From contig JANAVB010005597.1 of the NCBI GenBank assembly GCA_029216955.1, positions 46,113,480-46,177,479 on the forward strand: 64,000 bases of DNA. The letters are read 5' to 3'. Made by a program: the position numbers and the translations under genes. Position 1 is the stretch's first letter; every line of letters starts with the position of its first letter. The DNA comes from Iris pallida. Taxonomy: Eukaryota > Streptophyta > Magnoliopsida > Asparagales > Iridaceae. Positions 45,216 to 56,190 of this stretch are shown one piece after another. A model generated the notes under the pieces. That model was not told where the DNA came from. It saw nothing but the letters and a program-made list of their open reading frames with translations, and made no database searches.

Positions 45216-46021
45216 TGTTGGAGTGGGTGGGGTTCCCAACCTATGTGGAGAAGACCCCGGAGTGCGACGAGCGCCGTTCGTGTGTCGGAGAAGCTCGGGA
45301 AGTGGGCGACGTAGAGTCGCTGCTGCTGTTGCTGCCCAGGGGGAGATTCTGGAACAGGGGATCCGAGTTCGGGCCGAACTCGGTCCCATGGCGAGTTCGG
45401 GCCGAACTCGGTCTGGCCACTCCAGTACTGTGGGGTGAGGTTCTGGATGCTTGACACAGAGTTCTGGCCGAACTCTGTGTCGTCGGGGGCTGAAGCAGAT
45501 TTTAGGATGAGTTTTCATCATTGGATCTAATCCAACGGTCCAGGTTGGTTGCGGGATTGGGGAGTTATATTGAGTTTTCTCAACCCTAATTCATAATTGC
45601 AAGTATTGGGCAACACAAGTTTGAGAGAGAAGGAGGCAAGAGTGCCATTGCAACTTCGGAGAAGAAGACGGAGGATTGAAGGTCGTTTTCGAAGGAGATC
45701 GTGTTTCGGGTAATCTCTACTCGTCGTTCTCGCTCTTCGTAGCCTTGTAATCATTGTTCTTGTCTCTGAGTGTTGTGGGGATCCGATTTGGATCGGGAGG
45801 AGTTTGTAGAGGGTGTAATTCTTCTATTCCATTAGTGGAGGCTTCTCAGGGTTGGACTCCGATCGTCCCGTGGTTTTTCCCGCAAGGGTTTCCACGTCAA
45901 AAATTCTCTGTGTCTGCGTGATTGTTGTGTGTGCTTGTTTTTGGGTTCGTGCGTTGTTTGCTCGGTCCTCTCGCAGGTACTCTCCGGTTTGGGGAAAGGT
46001 TTCCGCGCTTCTTTCCCAACA
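45216..46021 (+). repeat. copia 3' LTR (806 bp)
   Basis: Same length as the 5' LTR and, by reading both, the same sequence, including the three inverted motifs (at 45363-45383, 45392-45410 and 45454-45480). Confidence 0.96.
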
Positions 46022-48530
46022 CTCTGTCCCTGCTCCTCGCAACTCCAATGACCATTTTTGATACTGAAAGCTATCTGTAGTTTCCATGATCTCGAACATC
46101 GGCCACCTTTCTCTTTCGACCAGACGTGGATCTTTGATTCAGGGATCTTAGCCAATGACTAGCTTGCTACCCCGACTCATAATCTTCACAACTAATGGCA
46201 TCAATATCCCACTCCATAGAAAATCTGCACATTGCCTCTCTATCTTCTTGGTGACACTAGTGGAATTGATCACGGCATTAGCCAGTATAAAGCGATGGCC
46301 GCGACCTACACGAACTACTAGTTCGATTCGTCTTTCAAAAGAGAGCATTGAACTTGCCACCCTTCAAGTCTAGCTTGTCTAAATTTAACCAATCCTTGAC
46401 AATCAGCCTCATTTGCATAGTTGATAGATAGAGGAAGACCAATATATCGGATCGGGAGGACTCCTTCAATGTCAAGTTGATCTCGGCAAATCTCCAAGTC
46501 ATGTTAAAGAAAGCCCTACTCTTGTTCTTGTTCAACTGAAGTCCTGGCCAATGTCCAAACTCTTCAAGCAAATTAGTAAGCGATGAGATACTCTTGACTG
46601 AAGGCTCAACAAATACCAAAAAGTCGTGTGAATAAATCAAGTGAGATACAATAGGATTAACCTTCTTTAATAAGGGGAGATCGGGCCAAAGAACATAACA
46701 TCCTCCATCAGACACGTGGAAAATTCCATGACAATCACATACGGAAAAGGAGAAAGGGCCCTCTTGCCAAAGTCCATGATTACTGGAGAAGAACCCAAAA
46801 AACTGTCCTTTGATGAGAAGCGAGAATGAAGGAGATGAAATACACTTACTAACTCTTGCAATCCACCATAATGAGAACCCATAGCATCAGGTGGCAGACG
46901 AACTCTATGTTCACCTTGTCATATACCTTCAACAAATCCAGGTTTAAGTAAGCTTTACAATCGCCTTGTTGTTGAAATCTCGGATCAATTCGTGAGTCAA
47001 CAAGTAGTTCTTCGCAATGGACCTTCCTTTTTACAAACTTCGTTTAGTTAGGCAATACCATATCTACATAATGTCTTCCATCTTGTCGCACGTAATACGA
47101 GTAATTAGCTTATAAATATAACAAAAATGCTATTTGGCTCCCAAAATATTTGATTGATGTCATCTTTCATTATGTGACATATGACATGGTTGCTGATATG
47201 GCAAAATTTAACGTTAAAATTAATATTAAATTAACATGATAATTAACATTAAGATTAACCTTAACATTAAAATTAATATTAAAATTAATCTTAATATTAA
47301 AATTAACATTAACATTAACATTAATATTAATATTAATATTAACATTAACATTAATATTTTTTTGGGTAATTAATGTTTTGAGTTAAAATTTGCCATGTCA
47401 GCTGTTATGTCAACTCCCATATCAGATGCCACATAATGGAAGATGGTATCACCCAAATATTTTAGAAGCCAAATAACATAATTGTAAATATAATTACAAC
47501 ACGAGAGGGATCTTAAATTCCCCCAGCTAGTTCTCCCCTTGCACCTTCGCAATTAGCACAACAAATGTATGGTTCCTCTCTTTAAGAATTCGACTATTTT
47601 GGAAAAAGTCCCTCACCGGTTCTAGAACCTCCTGTTTTAGATCACCCCAATGCATCTCATAAAAGTACACCCCGAATACATCCGAACCTAGTGCTTTATT
47701 AGAGTCTGCCTGATGAATGATAATTCTAATTCTTCAACCTCCACTTGACGCCTCAAGATATCATTATCCGCCTCTGTCACCATCTTTTTGCATATAAAAT
47801 AAAGAAACTCGGAGACATAATCATCTTGATTATACATATATATTGGTAAAAGCCGATTGCCTCTGATCACTTGACCTCCCTAATTTATAATCGCTTGGAT
47901 TTTGTTAAGGTGTCGCTGAGGTTTGATTGTAGCATGGAAGAATTTGGAGCACATGTCCCCATTCCGAAGCCATGAGCACTTCGCCGCTCTCTGTAGGAGC
48001 TTTACTCCATCACGAATATACTTCTCAACTCGGCACTGCTCATGTAAACAAACTTCCTTATTAGCTAATTGTTCAGTTTCAGGCTCCGCATGCAGCTTAT
48101 CATGTATGTCCCGCAGCTTGTCTTCCAACTGATAAATTTTGGTTTGGGCCTCGATATGTTCCAGCTCTTGTGTTGCTCAAGGTCCGATCATGTTGGTAAG
48201 AAATTCTTCTAACCGAAGCTCTGTTATTCCAAGTCCATAAGTACGTCTAGACCCGGCCATGCAAATCAATCCAGACCCTAGCAAGCATATCTGTAAATTC
48301 ACCAAAATTGCCTCCGGAATACTCCTACCCCAACCTTCTCATGAGGGTGAAAAATATCATTAAAATCCCCCACTAAAACCATAGGCCAACTATATCTCAT
48401 ATGGTCCCTAAGGTCGATATAATCCAGGTAGATGGGACATATACCACATACCTCAACCACTTGTGCCAAGGATCCCTCCAGAGGTTGTATGTTCGAGCAA
48501 CGGGAGAAGCACTTCAAATTCTTTGATGTG
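46022..48530 (-). pseudogene. decayed LINE (L1-type) with endonuclease and reverse transcriptase remnants
   Basis: On the minus strand from right to left: an endonuclease fragment VLVGDFNDIFHPHEKVG (48440-48300); an RT-upstream region with CSWLRNGDMCSKFFHA (48130-47880); RT blocks LDLLKVYDKVNIEFV (about 46940-46890), YVIVMEFSTCLM (46760), HLIYSHDFLVFVEP (in place of the FADD-type box, 46640) and LQLNKNKS (46530); and the post-RT DFLWSG (46230). Many stops and frameshifts separate these. A foldback MITE (47129-47477) interrupts it and the copia element lies at its 3' side. It is not functional. Confidence 0.8.
47129..47477. mobile_element. foldback MITE inside the LINE
   Basis: Left end GCTATTTGGCTCCCAAAATA and the reverse complement of the right end, GTTATTTGGCTTCTAAAATA, pair over more than 60 bases. 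The centre is a TTAACATTAATATTAA-type AT repeat. No clear target duplication was identified. Confidence 0.75.
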
Positions 48531-48687
48531 AGAATTAAAATGAGTTGGGTTCGGTGCAGCCTGAAGCGGACGAGATGCGGTCTGGATAGATGCGGTACGG
48601 CCCAGGTGCGGATGTGGTGCGATGCAGGTGGAGGAGACCTTCGGACTGGATTTGTAGGCCTTTGGACTGTAATTGTAGGTCTTCGGC

Positions 48688-48690
<3 letters not shown>

Positions 48691-48731
<41 letters not shown>
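48691..48731. repeat. (TA)n then (CA/GT)n tract
   Basis: A pure TA run of about 40 bases is followed by ACACACACGTGCGTGCGCGTGTG. Frames across it are artefacts. Confidence 0.85.
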
Positions 48732-48739
<8 letters not shown>

Positions 48740-48759
48740 TGCGTGCGCGTGTGTGTGTG

Positions 48760-49700
48760 TTATATTGGTAACATTATGCTCCGTGATAGCAATGTTTTAC
48801 ATTTGCAGATATTCTACGAATATATGAGCGAATTGCTATTTTGCGTTTTAATTCCTACTCCAACACTCCACAGGATGAAAGAGTCACGCCCTTTTAGGTT
48901 GAAAACTTCCAATGACTTCCCATTGAGGTGATTGTGAACAGCGTACAACTTAGACATGTCCTTCAAACATAAACATACTCATTCTTCAAACATACTCAGC
49001 ATCCCGTCAGAGTTGTGCTATATAATACTGATTGTAGTTTTGTTATTATTAAATATTGCAAGACTGTAAATTCGTGTCCAAATCTGAACTAATCCATTGC
49101 AGTTCCTCTAAACTGATGCATCACAACTCCTGAGAGCCAATAGCGTTAGTAAAAATGACTCGAGGCATATCATTTCTATTGTCTCAAACTTCTAATTTTC
49201 TGCCATCATGAAAAAGTATCGCCAATGGACAATTCATCGGGATGACTCGAAGCGACTAGTCATCTAGGACCGGTCCTCGACTCATCGTTGGTAAACATCG
49301 ATAGTTTTTTTGAAGCAATCAGCCTTGAGACCAGAAAAGTAGAATGTTCTGATTATAGTTACAAAGGACTACACAAAGAACTAACATGCTAGTCAAAAAA
49401 GATCATTCCTGACAAAGGAAAAAAAAAAGTAGACTAAGCATTGCAACATGCCACCATTAAAACCAACAGCAAAGTGAATTCATTGCCTTTAAAAACCCCA
49501 GGCCTCCCACTTTTGCAAAACCCTTCTCCACATGACCCCAGAATTTCGAACTCCTCCCAAAGTTCTGAAACCACAGGAAAAGGAAAAGAGAGGCCTACAC
49601 CCAGGTTTCGTAAGTCCAACATTAAACCAAACATATCAACTACTAGTAAATTAAAAACACCCCTAAGCATAAGAAACCAAGTTTTCCTTTGGCCAAGGCT
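48760..49700. other. spacer and 3' flank of the ANT gene
   Basis: Its right part (about 49440-49700) should hold the 3' UTR of the minus-strand gene ending at 49701. No other gene is supported. Confidence 0.4.
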
Positions 49701-52597
49701 TCAAGCATCAGACCAGGCTGCGTAGACTGGCATCTGAGCAATGGGCATCCACGAGCTCACCGGAGCAGGACTGATGAGCTGCTGAGGCTTGCCGAACAGC
49801 ACCGAGAGGCCGCCGCCTCTATCCGGACTCTCCTCTCTCGAACTGCTCAAGCTCGTCACCAGGGACGACGAGTTTGACACCTGGTTGTTACCCAACTTGC
49901 CCGAATCGTGCACTGCCTCGTCGCCAACGTAGCCATACGGCAGGCTCAGAAGGTTGCCAGCAGCAACCGACAGCTGGTCGTTCTCCTCCGCCAGGGTGAG
50001 CTCCATGCAGCTGTTGTGGGCTATTGCCGCCGCGTCGTCGCTGCCAGCCTCTATAGCCTTGTTCCTCCGCACGAGATCGATGGACAGCAGCGTGCTGCTC
50101 GCCATGATCTTGTCCACGTCGTACCTGGTGATGTCGAAGTTGGTGACCGCGTTCAGACCGCGGAATTTGATCGCGGCGATGTCGTAGGCCTCTGCTGCTT
50201 CCTCTTGAGTACCTGAAGATTTCGTCAGCAGAACAGTTGCAATCACTTGAACCAAAAGCGACTAAAACGAAAAAAAATGTTCAAATTTATTGAATGTTTC
50301 TTTACGCGCTAATTGTTGAGCGCAACTAAGCAATCGCTTAAAAGCTAAAGTGTTGCTTGCGCACTCTTTTAAAGGGCTTCTGGAATCATGAACCATAATG
50401 TACTATGTGCTAGGACACTACAAGAGCTCGCGAGGAATCTCCTAAAGCAAAAGTAGTCTATTCGAGCCTGAGCGAAATCCTTGGAACTTACTGAAGGTTC
50501 CTAAGTAAAGATCTTTGTTCCCCGAAACCCTTCCGATCCGGGCTTGCCACCTCCCGTGCTGGTGATGCCTACAGCACAACAAAACAACGACAACTAACAC
50601 AAATCAGAGGCTTTGTCTACTTTGAAAACGCATGTCCCATAGTACACTTCTTCTCCAAGAACAAAACAATACTAACGAAGACCTCGTCACGCCGCGATAC
50701 ATCGAAGCGCCTCTCGAAAATCCACTACTCTTCCTGCAGTAGTTAGTATACATAACAAGCATGAGATATTGTATCAAAGAGTGGAATATAATGGGGAAGA
50801 AAATAAAGAAGAAGCAGAGTTCTACCTCCTCAAGTGGGCCACATACTCTTGCCTGGTCATGTTCTTCATTTCTTCAAGCTCATCTTGATAATTATCCACC
50901 TTCATTCATGAAGAGTTCACATTTAAATCCCCAAGTTTTTTCACAAAATAAAAGTTGTTGAAGTTTCAAGAACTACAAACTAGTTGATCAAACATACAGG
51001 GAAGTTGATGTGTGTGGAAGGTCCCCAGTACTTGAGTGCTGCCAAGTCGTAAGCTCTTGCAGCTTTCTCCTCCATGTCATATCCCCCTAAATAAGCATTC
51101 AAACATGTCAACATTGGTGGTTCTTGATTATAAACAAACAACATTGATGTTAAAGAGGCTTCAAAGTACAGAGATGAGTGGCATACCCAGATAAACTGCG
51201 AGAATATTAGTGAATGTTTCATTAATTTGGTGATAAATCCCCCAATGCGCAAGAAAGAACAAAATTAAGTTATAGACGTCACGAAAACTTGTTCATGTAA
51301 GAAGAATGATTCGTAGCTTGTCTATTTGTTCTACCACCAACCTTGTCTTCCTTTCCTTGTCTGGCCTTCCTTCTTGCAGCTGTTGTCCCAAAGATGGGCT
51401 TCGTATCTACCAGTCCATCTGTGTCTGATACAAAAGAGGAAGAAAAAAAGAGAGAGAACGTTAGTACACAAAAAAAAAAAAAAAAAAAAAAAAAAAACAC
51501 ACACACAAGAAAAGAAGGAAGCAAGAAGAATGCAGAGATGCTAACCGACCTGGTGACACCTCTATACTGAGAAGTCCTCTGTCCGAACGTGTCGATGGAC
51601 TTCCTATGGACCGGCTGCTTCTGCGCTCCCTTCCCGGCACCTCTCTTCTTCGTTCCGTCCTGGGCTGCGGCGTACTCGTTGGTCGTCGCGAGCGACATCT
51701 GCTGCGCAGTGACGCAGCTGGACTGGGTCCCGGGGCTCATGGACAGGCTCAGGGGGTGCAGGTCGGCGTAGCCGACCTCGGCATTGAGCCCGTGAGCAGC
51801 CCAGTTCTTGAAGCCCGGTATGCCATCGCCGCCGCTCCCCATTGGCTCCTCCTCCAGCACTGCTTCCTGGTACAGACCTTCGGGGAGTGGCTGGAAGTAG
51901 GAGAAGTGAGGCCTGAAGTGCTGCTGGTGGTGGTGGAGGAGGTCCAGAGGGTGGTGGCTCCTGCTGCTCTCGGCAGCCTCCGGGGTCTGGCTGTAGTACA
52001 TGCTGTCCAGGCTGAGAGCCATTGCTTCATTGTCATTGCTGGTGGCGTACTGGTGATGGGTCCCCATGTTTGGACCACAGCCTAGGAAGTCCTCCAGTTT
52101 TGGAGATGGAGATGGCACCATTCCTTCACAAAGAGTGAGTGAGTGAGTGAGTTTTTAGAAGCTGTTGTTTGTTTGGAAGCGAGAAGAAGAGCATATGCTT
52201 GGTTGGAAAAGAAAAGAGAATATGTTCAAAAATAGAAAAAGAGAGACAGAGAATGAACGGACATACCAGCAGCACCACCAACACCATCCTGGTGTGATCT
52301 AGAGAGAGCCTCCATGATGCAGAGGGAGCCATCAGACTTGAGTGGCATGACGGAGAGCTGGTGGGAGTAGAACCCTCCTCCATTCTCTCCTCCTCCAACT
52401 CCATAGCAGAGCCCCGAGCCGCTGAAGTGAGGATGAGGAGGAGATGGGAAGAAGCCGGTTTGAACTGCGGAAGCAACAGTTGTGGTGGCAGTGGCCGTTG
52501 CTTGTGTTTGTTGGTTTGACTCCATGCTCATTTGAGGGGAGAGAGAGAAGCCCAGCCAGTTGCTGCTGTTGTTGTTATGATTGTTCATTGATTTCAT
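49701..52597 (-). CDS. ANT: AINTEGUMENTA-type AP2/ERF transcription factor
   Basis: Nine exons on the minus strand join in frame to 599 residues: 52597-52267, 52123-51550, 51424-51342, 51195-51187, 51086-50998, 50899-50826, 50733-50683, 50568-50492 and 50212-49701 (TGA). All introns are GT...AG. ANT is a nuclear DNA-binding protein with two AP2 domains that maintains cell proliferation in lateral organs and ovules. ANT-specific marks are the N-terminal [65 protein letters not shown] before the first AP2 domain (about residues 295-361), a conserved linker with [20 protein letters not shown], the second AP2 domain (about 397-455), [10 protein letters not shown] and the C-terminal [11 protein letters not shown]. 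The fourth exon is the 9-base micro-exon of this family. The start gives MKSMNN, like Arabidopsis ANT. No defect is seen. Calling it ANT rather than another AIL/PLT member rests on those motifs. Confidence 0.95.
51187..51195 (-). other. 9-base micro-exon of the ANT gene
   Basis: TTTATCTGG on the minus strand between CGCAG and GTATGC. It completes Val, supplies Tyr-Leu and starts Gly in the [10 protein letters not shown] segment. Without it the frame and the first AP2 domain fail. Confidence 0.93.
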
Positions 52598-53060
52598 CTC
52601 TTCCTTTTTTCCGCAGAACAACAACAACCAACAACACCAATGCCGAAGGTTTTTGCTAGCGAATGCTCAAATGTGAGACAGCTCAATCATTGAGGAGTAC
52701 ACACGCTAATCATACACGCTCGCTCCCTCCTCCATATACATTTGAGACATGGGTTTTTGTGTTTGTAAAACCTCTTCTCAATGCTTCCTCACAAACTCAC
52801 TGTGGAAGAACATGCATGGGCGGTGGCAGAAGAATTGAGGAAGAACAAGCGAAGTCCCTCCCTCTTTAAATTGAAAAACCCAATGGAGGATCACACTACT
52901 CACTGCTTGCAACTCTCCATCATCCATAGGGATTTGTGTTCTGAGAAAGTCCATGTCTTTGTCTTTCCCTTTTCCTTCATTCCCCCCTTACTTTTTGTTA
53001 TGAGTGCTTAAACCCTTATAAATGAGCTCTCAAAGCCTCGGCTTTGTCCATAACCAACAA
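52598..53060 (-). promoter_or_regulatory. ANT 5' UTR and proximal promoter
   Basis: On the minus strand two TGTCTC hexamers, the auxin response element core, stand at 52680-52675 and 52749-52744, with a TATATGGAGG stretch near 52735. ANT is known to be activated by the auxin response factor MONOPTEROS in Arabidopsis, so the hexamers are plausible sites. The transcription start is not determinable here, and the hexamers could lie in the leader. Confidence 0.35.
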
Positions 53061-53067
53061 TGAAAGC

Positions 53068-53069
<2 letters not shown>

Positions 53070-53104
<35 letters not shown>
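53070..53104. repeat. (TA)n tract
   Basis: An uninterrupted TA run forms the left border of the foldback segment that follows. Confidence 0.9.
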
Positions 53105-53106
<2 letters not shown>

Positions 53107-53251
53107 ATCGGGAGCCCTAACCGCGGAGTCCCGTCGTCCTCGACCGTTGGATCGAGCGGACGCGCATGCGGGTCCTGCACGGACCCCTGATCCAATAGTA
53201 CAGGAGGACGGAACTGTGACGGGACTTCACGAACGGGACTTTTGATCCGCG

Positions 53252-53254
<3 letters not shown>
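53105..53254. mobile_element. small foldback element between two (TA)n tracts
   Basis: Imperfect inverted arms: AGTCCCGTCGTCCTC...TTGGATC on the left against GATCCAA...GAGGACGG...ACGGGACT on the right, with an inner hairpin GGGTCC-TGCAC-GGACCC. It is GC-rich, unlike the surrounding TA runs, and non-coding. Confidence 0.6.

Positions 53255-53292
<38 letters not shown>
53255..53292. repeat. (TA)n tract
   Basis: A TA run of about 38 bases between the foldback element and a SINE-like unit. Confidence 0.9.
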
Positions 53293-53293
<1 letters not shown>

Positions 53294-53394
53294 CAAATGA
53301 CCGCTAGCCTAGTGGTTGAGAGAGATGCATGCGGCCCAAGTGGTCAGGAGATCGATTCTCGGTGGAAGCGTTCGCCATATTTACCTTCTTTCAT
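53293..53394 (+). mobile_element. tRNA-derived SINE-like unit, copy A
   Basis: It carries an A-box-like TAGCCTAGTGG (53305-53315) and a B-box-like AGATCGATTCTC (53349-53360), the internal RNA polymerase III promoter pattern of tRNA genes. No cloverleaf can be drawn. It ends TACCTTCTTTCA and is bordered by TA runs on both sides. Confidence 0.6.
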
Positions 53395-53415
53395 ATATAT
53401 ATATATATATATATA

Positions 53416-53492
53416 TCTATTGAGAGAGATGCATGCGGCCCAAGTGGTCAGGAGATCGATTCTTGGTGAAAGCGTTCGCCATAATTACCTTC

Positions 53493-53496
<4 letters not shown>
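53416..53496 (+). mobile_element. tRNA-derived SINE-like unit, copy B (5' truncated)
   Basis: Nearly identical to copy A from GAGAGAGATGCATGCGGCCC to its end but lacking the A box. It is bordered by TA runs (53395-53415 and 53497-53572). Confidence 0.65.

Positions 53497-53572
<76 letters not shown>
53497..53572. repeat. long (TA)n tract
   Basis: About 76 bases of TA dinucleotide. A further run occupies about 53670-53715. Confidence 0.9.
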
Positions 53573-53666
53573 CCTTCTTCATTTTTTGTATCTCCATTTT
53601 AATATTCAATAGATGGAGATTAAAAAAATCGAAAATGTGGATCCACGTATATATCTATTGAAGAAG

Positions 53667-53718
<52 letters not shown>

Positions 53719-53719
53719 C

Positions 53720-55380
53720 AATGGAGGGGTTTGCTGTTGCATGCTAAAAAAACACGGGCAGTTGTCAGAAGGTCCAAAACAGGGGCTACTTTTCTTTCAC
53801 AGTCTCATCTGTTGGCCATTAGATATTGTGATAGATTTTTGACAAGGAGCCTACTGGTCCAACCAGTCACTTCACAACAGTACTCCCTCTGTTTATAGCC
53901 TACTACACTGCAAGTCTGCAACAAAACAATTCAAAGCACCCCTCCCACCTCCTCTTCTTCTTAATATCGGTTATGTAACAAAAGGATTCATAAAGAGTGT
54001 TTTGAACAACAATCATGAGAGGAATAATTAAACCAGAAGCTTTGGCTTGTGGCTAAAACAGCACATTCCGTAGGTTTTTGAACCCTGTTCAAAAAAGGTG
54101 GGATGTGGGTCTTTGATATATTCCTGAAATGATGACAAAGTGCCCAAAAACAATGAGGAAAGCTATGCTTATTTGTGCGGCACACTAGAATTATTAGTAC
54201 AAATCAATATCCTTATAGTTTAAAAGCAAGTGAAGGTCCTAATGAGCACTTGTCTCTCTTTTAGAGATCCTCAGCAATTGTTTTCGAGTGTGTTACCATG
54301 ATGTAAGCCAAGGAGGGGGGCTTTGATTGAGGCAGCTTGTGCTGCATGCATGGTCACACTCACACACTAGACAGATAGTCTTCGTAGAATCATTCTGGTT
54401 GGTGGAAGGAAAAAAAGTAGGTACCAACCAGAACATCCACATACATAGAAATTTAAATTTGTAACAAGAAATGTATATGTATTCCCAAATCCAAATCCCT
54501 CCATCTCTCTTTTTTTTTTTTTTTTTCTCCTCTTGATTATTGTAATGATTACTTAACAATGCTGGCTACATCTCGCAAAACCACTTTTGCCATGAATGAT
54601 GACCTCTCAGTTTCAAGCAATGCCATTGCATATCACTCTCCACCAGCCTATTTTGGGGAGTAGGGAATTAGGAAGGTGTGGTGAATTTAGTTGGTTGGTA
54701 GATTGTTGTCACCATCTGCTACTTATTTCCTACTTTGGTCAATCCTTCTCTTCCCTTGTAAGCAAAAGGGTTATAGCCCAGACCATACGTACCAAAACTG
54801 AACATGCCAATATCAGACAAGAAGAAGAATGTGGGAAGAAATCAAATGTTACATATGTAAGCTACTGTTCTGTGTATTCATCTCTTCGCCATCATAAATG
54901 GGCTATGTTGACTTGGTAAATTCTTAATTGTTGAAGGAGACATTTATATTTAGTAGCCAACTGTGTAGTCCAGACTGTCTAGCGAGCATATAGGCTGAAC
55001 TGAGCCATCTGCGTTGATAATTACTGAGTTATGGAAGATGTATAACAAAGTATGAACTAAGGTGTTTACAAGTTTCCTAATGAACTGAGCAAACGACGGT
55101 CACCAAGGATGAAATCAAAAATACGATCTCAGGTGATGGATTGGAGTAGACTAGGTATGGACTGACTTATATAAAAAAATTTAAAATTTTAAAATATGGA
55201 AAAAAAAAAGAAGGAAACAAAATTCTAATATACATTGTGCACAACTCTATTGGCCGGTGGTAACTAGCTTGAGTTACATGATAAATTCTAACATACAGTT
55301 CTTAATTGGCTAAACTTATTGGCCAAAGGATGGTTTAGCGTTAACGCTTGTAGTAAGTGAAGGGAGTTCATACTTCAAAG
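53720..55380. other. spacer
   Basis: A poly-T run lies at 54508-54527. No gene is supported. The frames at 54293-54919 have no recognisable domain. Confidence 0.4.
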
Positions 55381-55384
55381 GATG

Positions 55385-55467
55385 GTTCCTTTCCCTTCCA
55401 TTCCGCGAACCAAACGGAAATCACTTTCCTTTTTCAACTGGGAGATTCTGCGAACCAAACGAGGCCT
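55385..55467. mobile_element. rearranged remnant of the Tourist-like MITE family
   Basis: Two right-end sequences of the family seen at 36600-36910 occur in direct order: ATTCCGCGAACCAAACG (55402) and ATTCTGCGAACCAAACGAGG (55445), the latter followed by CC and TTA. The left end is missing. Confidence 0.65.
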
Positions 55468-55470
55468 TAA

Positions 55471-56190
55471 GGTGTACCTCACAAGTTTACATAAATGTAT
55501 GACATCCTCCACTTTTGACGGTTTTCGTCCAAAACGAACGGTCAACCACTTTGACCAATTTTTTTGGACAAAAATGTTCTCGTCTCCTTTTGTGTGTCCT
55601 CCCCTCCCCGTCACACGTGGCTGCCCCCCTGCCCGTCATCCCGTGGCTGCCCGCCCCCCTCTCCGTCACCTCGCCGGCGTGCCTCCGCTCCCACCCCAAC
55701 ACCCCCCCCCCCCCGGCCATCACCACCACCACCCCCACCACCATCATCACCACCACCATCAACCATCATCACCACCACCGACACCCTCCCCCTCCCCCCC
55801 CTCCCGCTCCGCCCCCCTAGCCTCCACCGCCGCTGCTGCTGCTGCTGCCGCGCGCTACTGCGGCTGCTGCTGCTGCGGCGGCGGCGGGTAGGAGACGGAG
55901 CGGGAGGGGGGGGGGGGAGGGTGTCGGTGGTGGTGATGATGGTTGGTGGTGGTGGTGGCCGGGGGGGGTGCGATGAGGTCGGGGAGGGGGGAGGGGGGGA
56001 GGGACGGCGATGCCGTGGAGGGGGGCCGAGCACGACGGGGGGAGACGGATAGTTGACGCGGGAAAGAGGACAACGGACAGGGAAGTATTTTCGTCCAAAA
56101 AATTGGTCAAAGGGGTTGACCGTTTGTTTTGGACTGAAACCGTCAAAAGTAGGAGGTGTCATACATTCATGTAAATTTGTGGAATGCACC
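55471..56190. mobile_element. large foldback element (~720 bp) with >100-bp inverted ends
   Basis: The outer ~110 bases of each side are inverted copies: GGTGTACCTCACAAGTTTAC at the left and, reverse-complemented, GGTGCATTCCACAAATTTAC at the right. Both arms then share GTATGACA, CTTTTGACGG and TGACCAATTTTTTGGAC. TTAA abuts both ends. The inner parts also pair: a CACCACCATCATCACC-type left arm faces GGTGGTGATGATGGTTG at the right, around a GCTGCTGCTGCCGC centre near 55850. The whole unit is one long hairpin without a transposase. All frames in it, on both strands, are proline- or arginine-rich low complexity. Confidence 0.8.

Larger units (their letters stand above)
40257..46021 (+). mobile_element. 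intact Ty1/copia retrotransposon
   Basis: 5765 bp with two 806-bp LTRs that look identical along their whole length, target duplication CTCTG (40252-40256 and 46022-46026), an initiator-Met primer site, one uninterrupted 1342-codon gag-pol frame and a purine tract at the 3' LTR. All structural parts needed for autonomy are present. LTR identity means the insertion is very young. It sits at the edge of a decayed LINE. Confidence 0.97.

Noticed and set aside
51279..51548. ANT exon 2 frame continuing past the GTCGGT donor into poly-T sequence
   Set aside because: The extension runs into a phenylalanine-rich intron translation and loses the AP2 domain; splicing to 51424 restores the [17 protein letters not shown] sequence.
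53293..53394. A functional tRNA gene
   Set aside because: A- and B-box-like words exist but no cloverleaf, acceptor stem or terminator can be drawn. A SINE-like unit explains it better.
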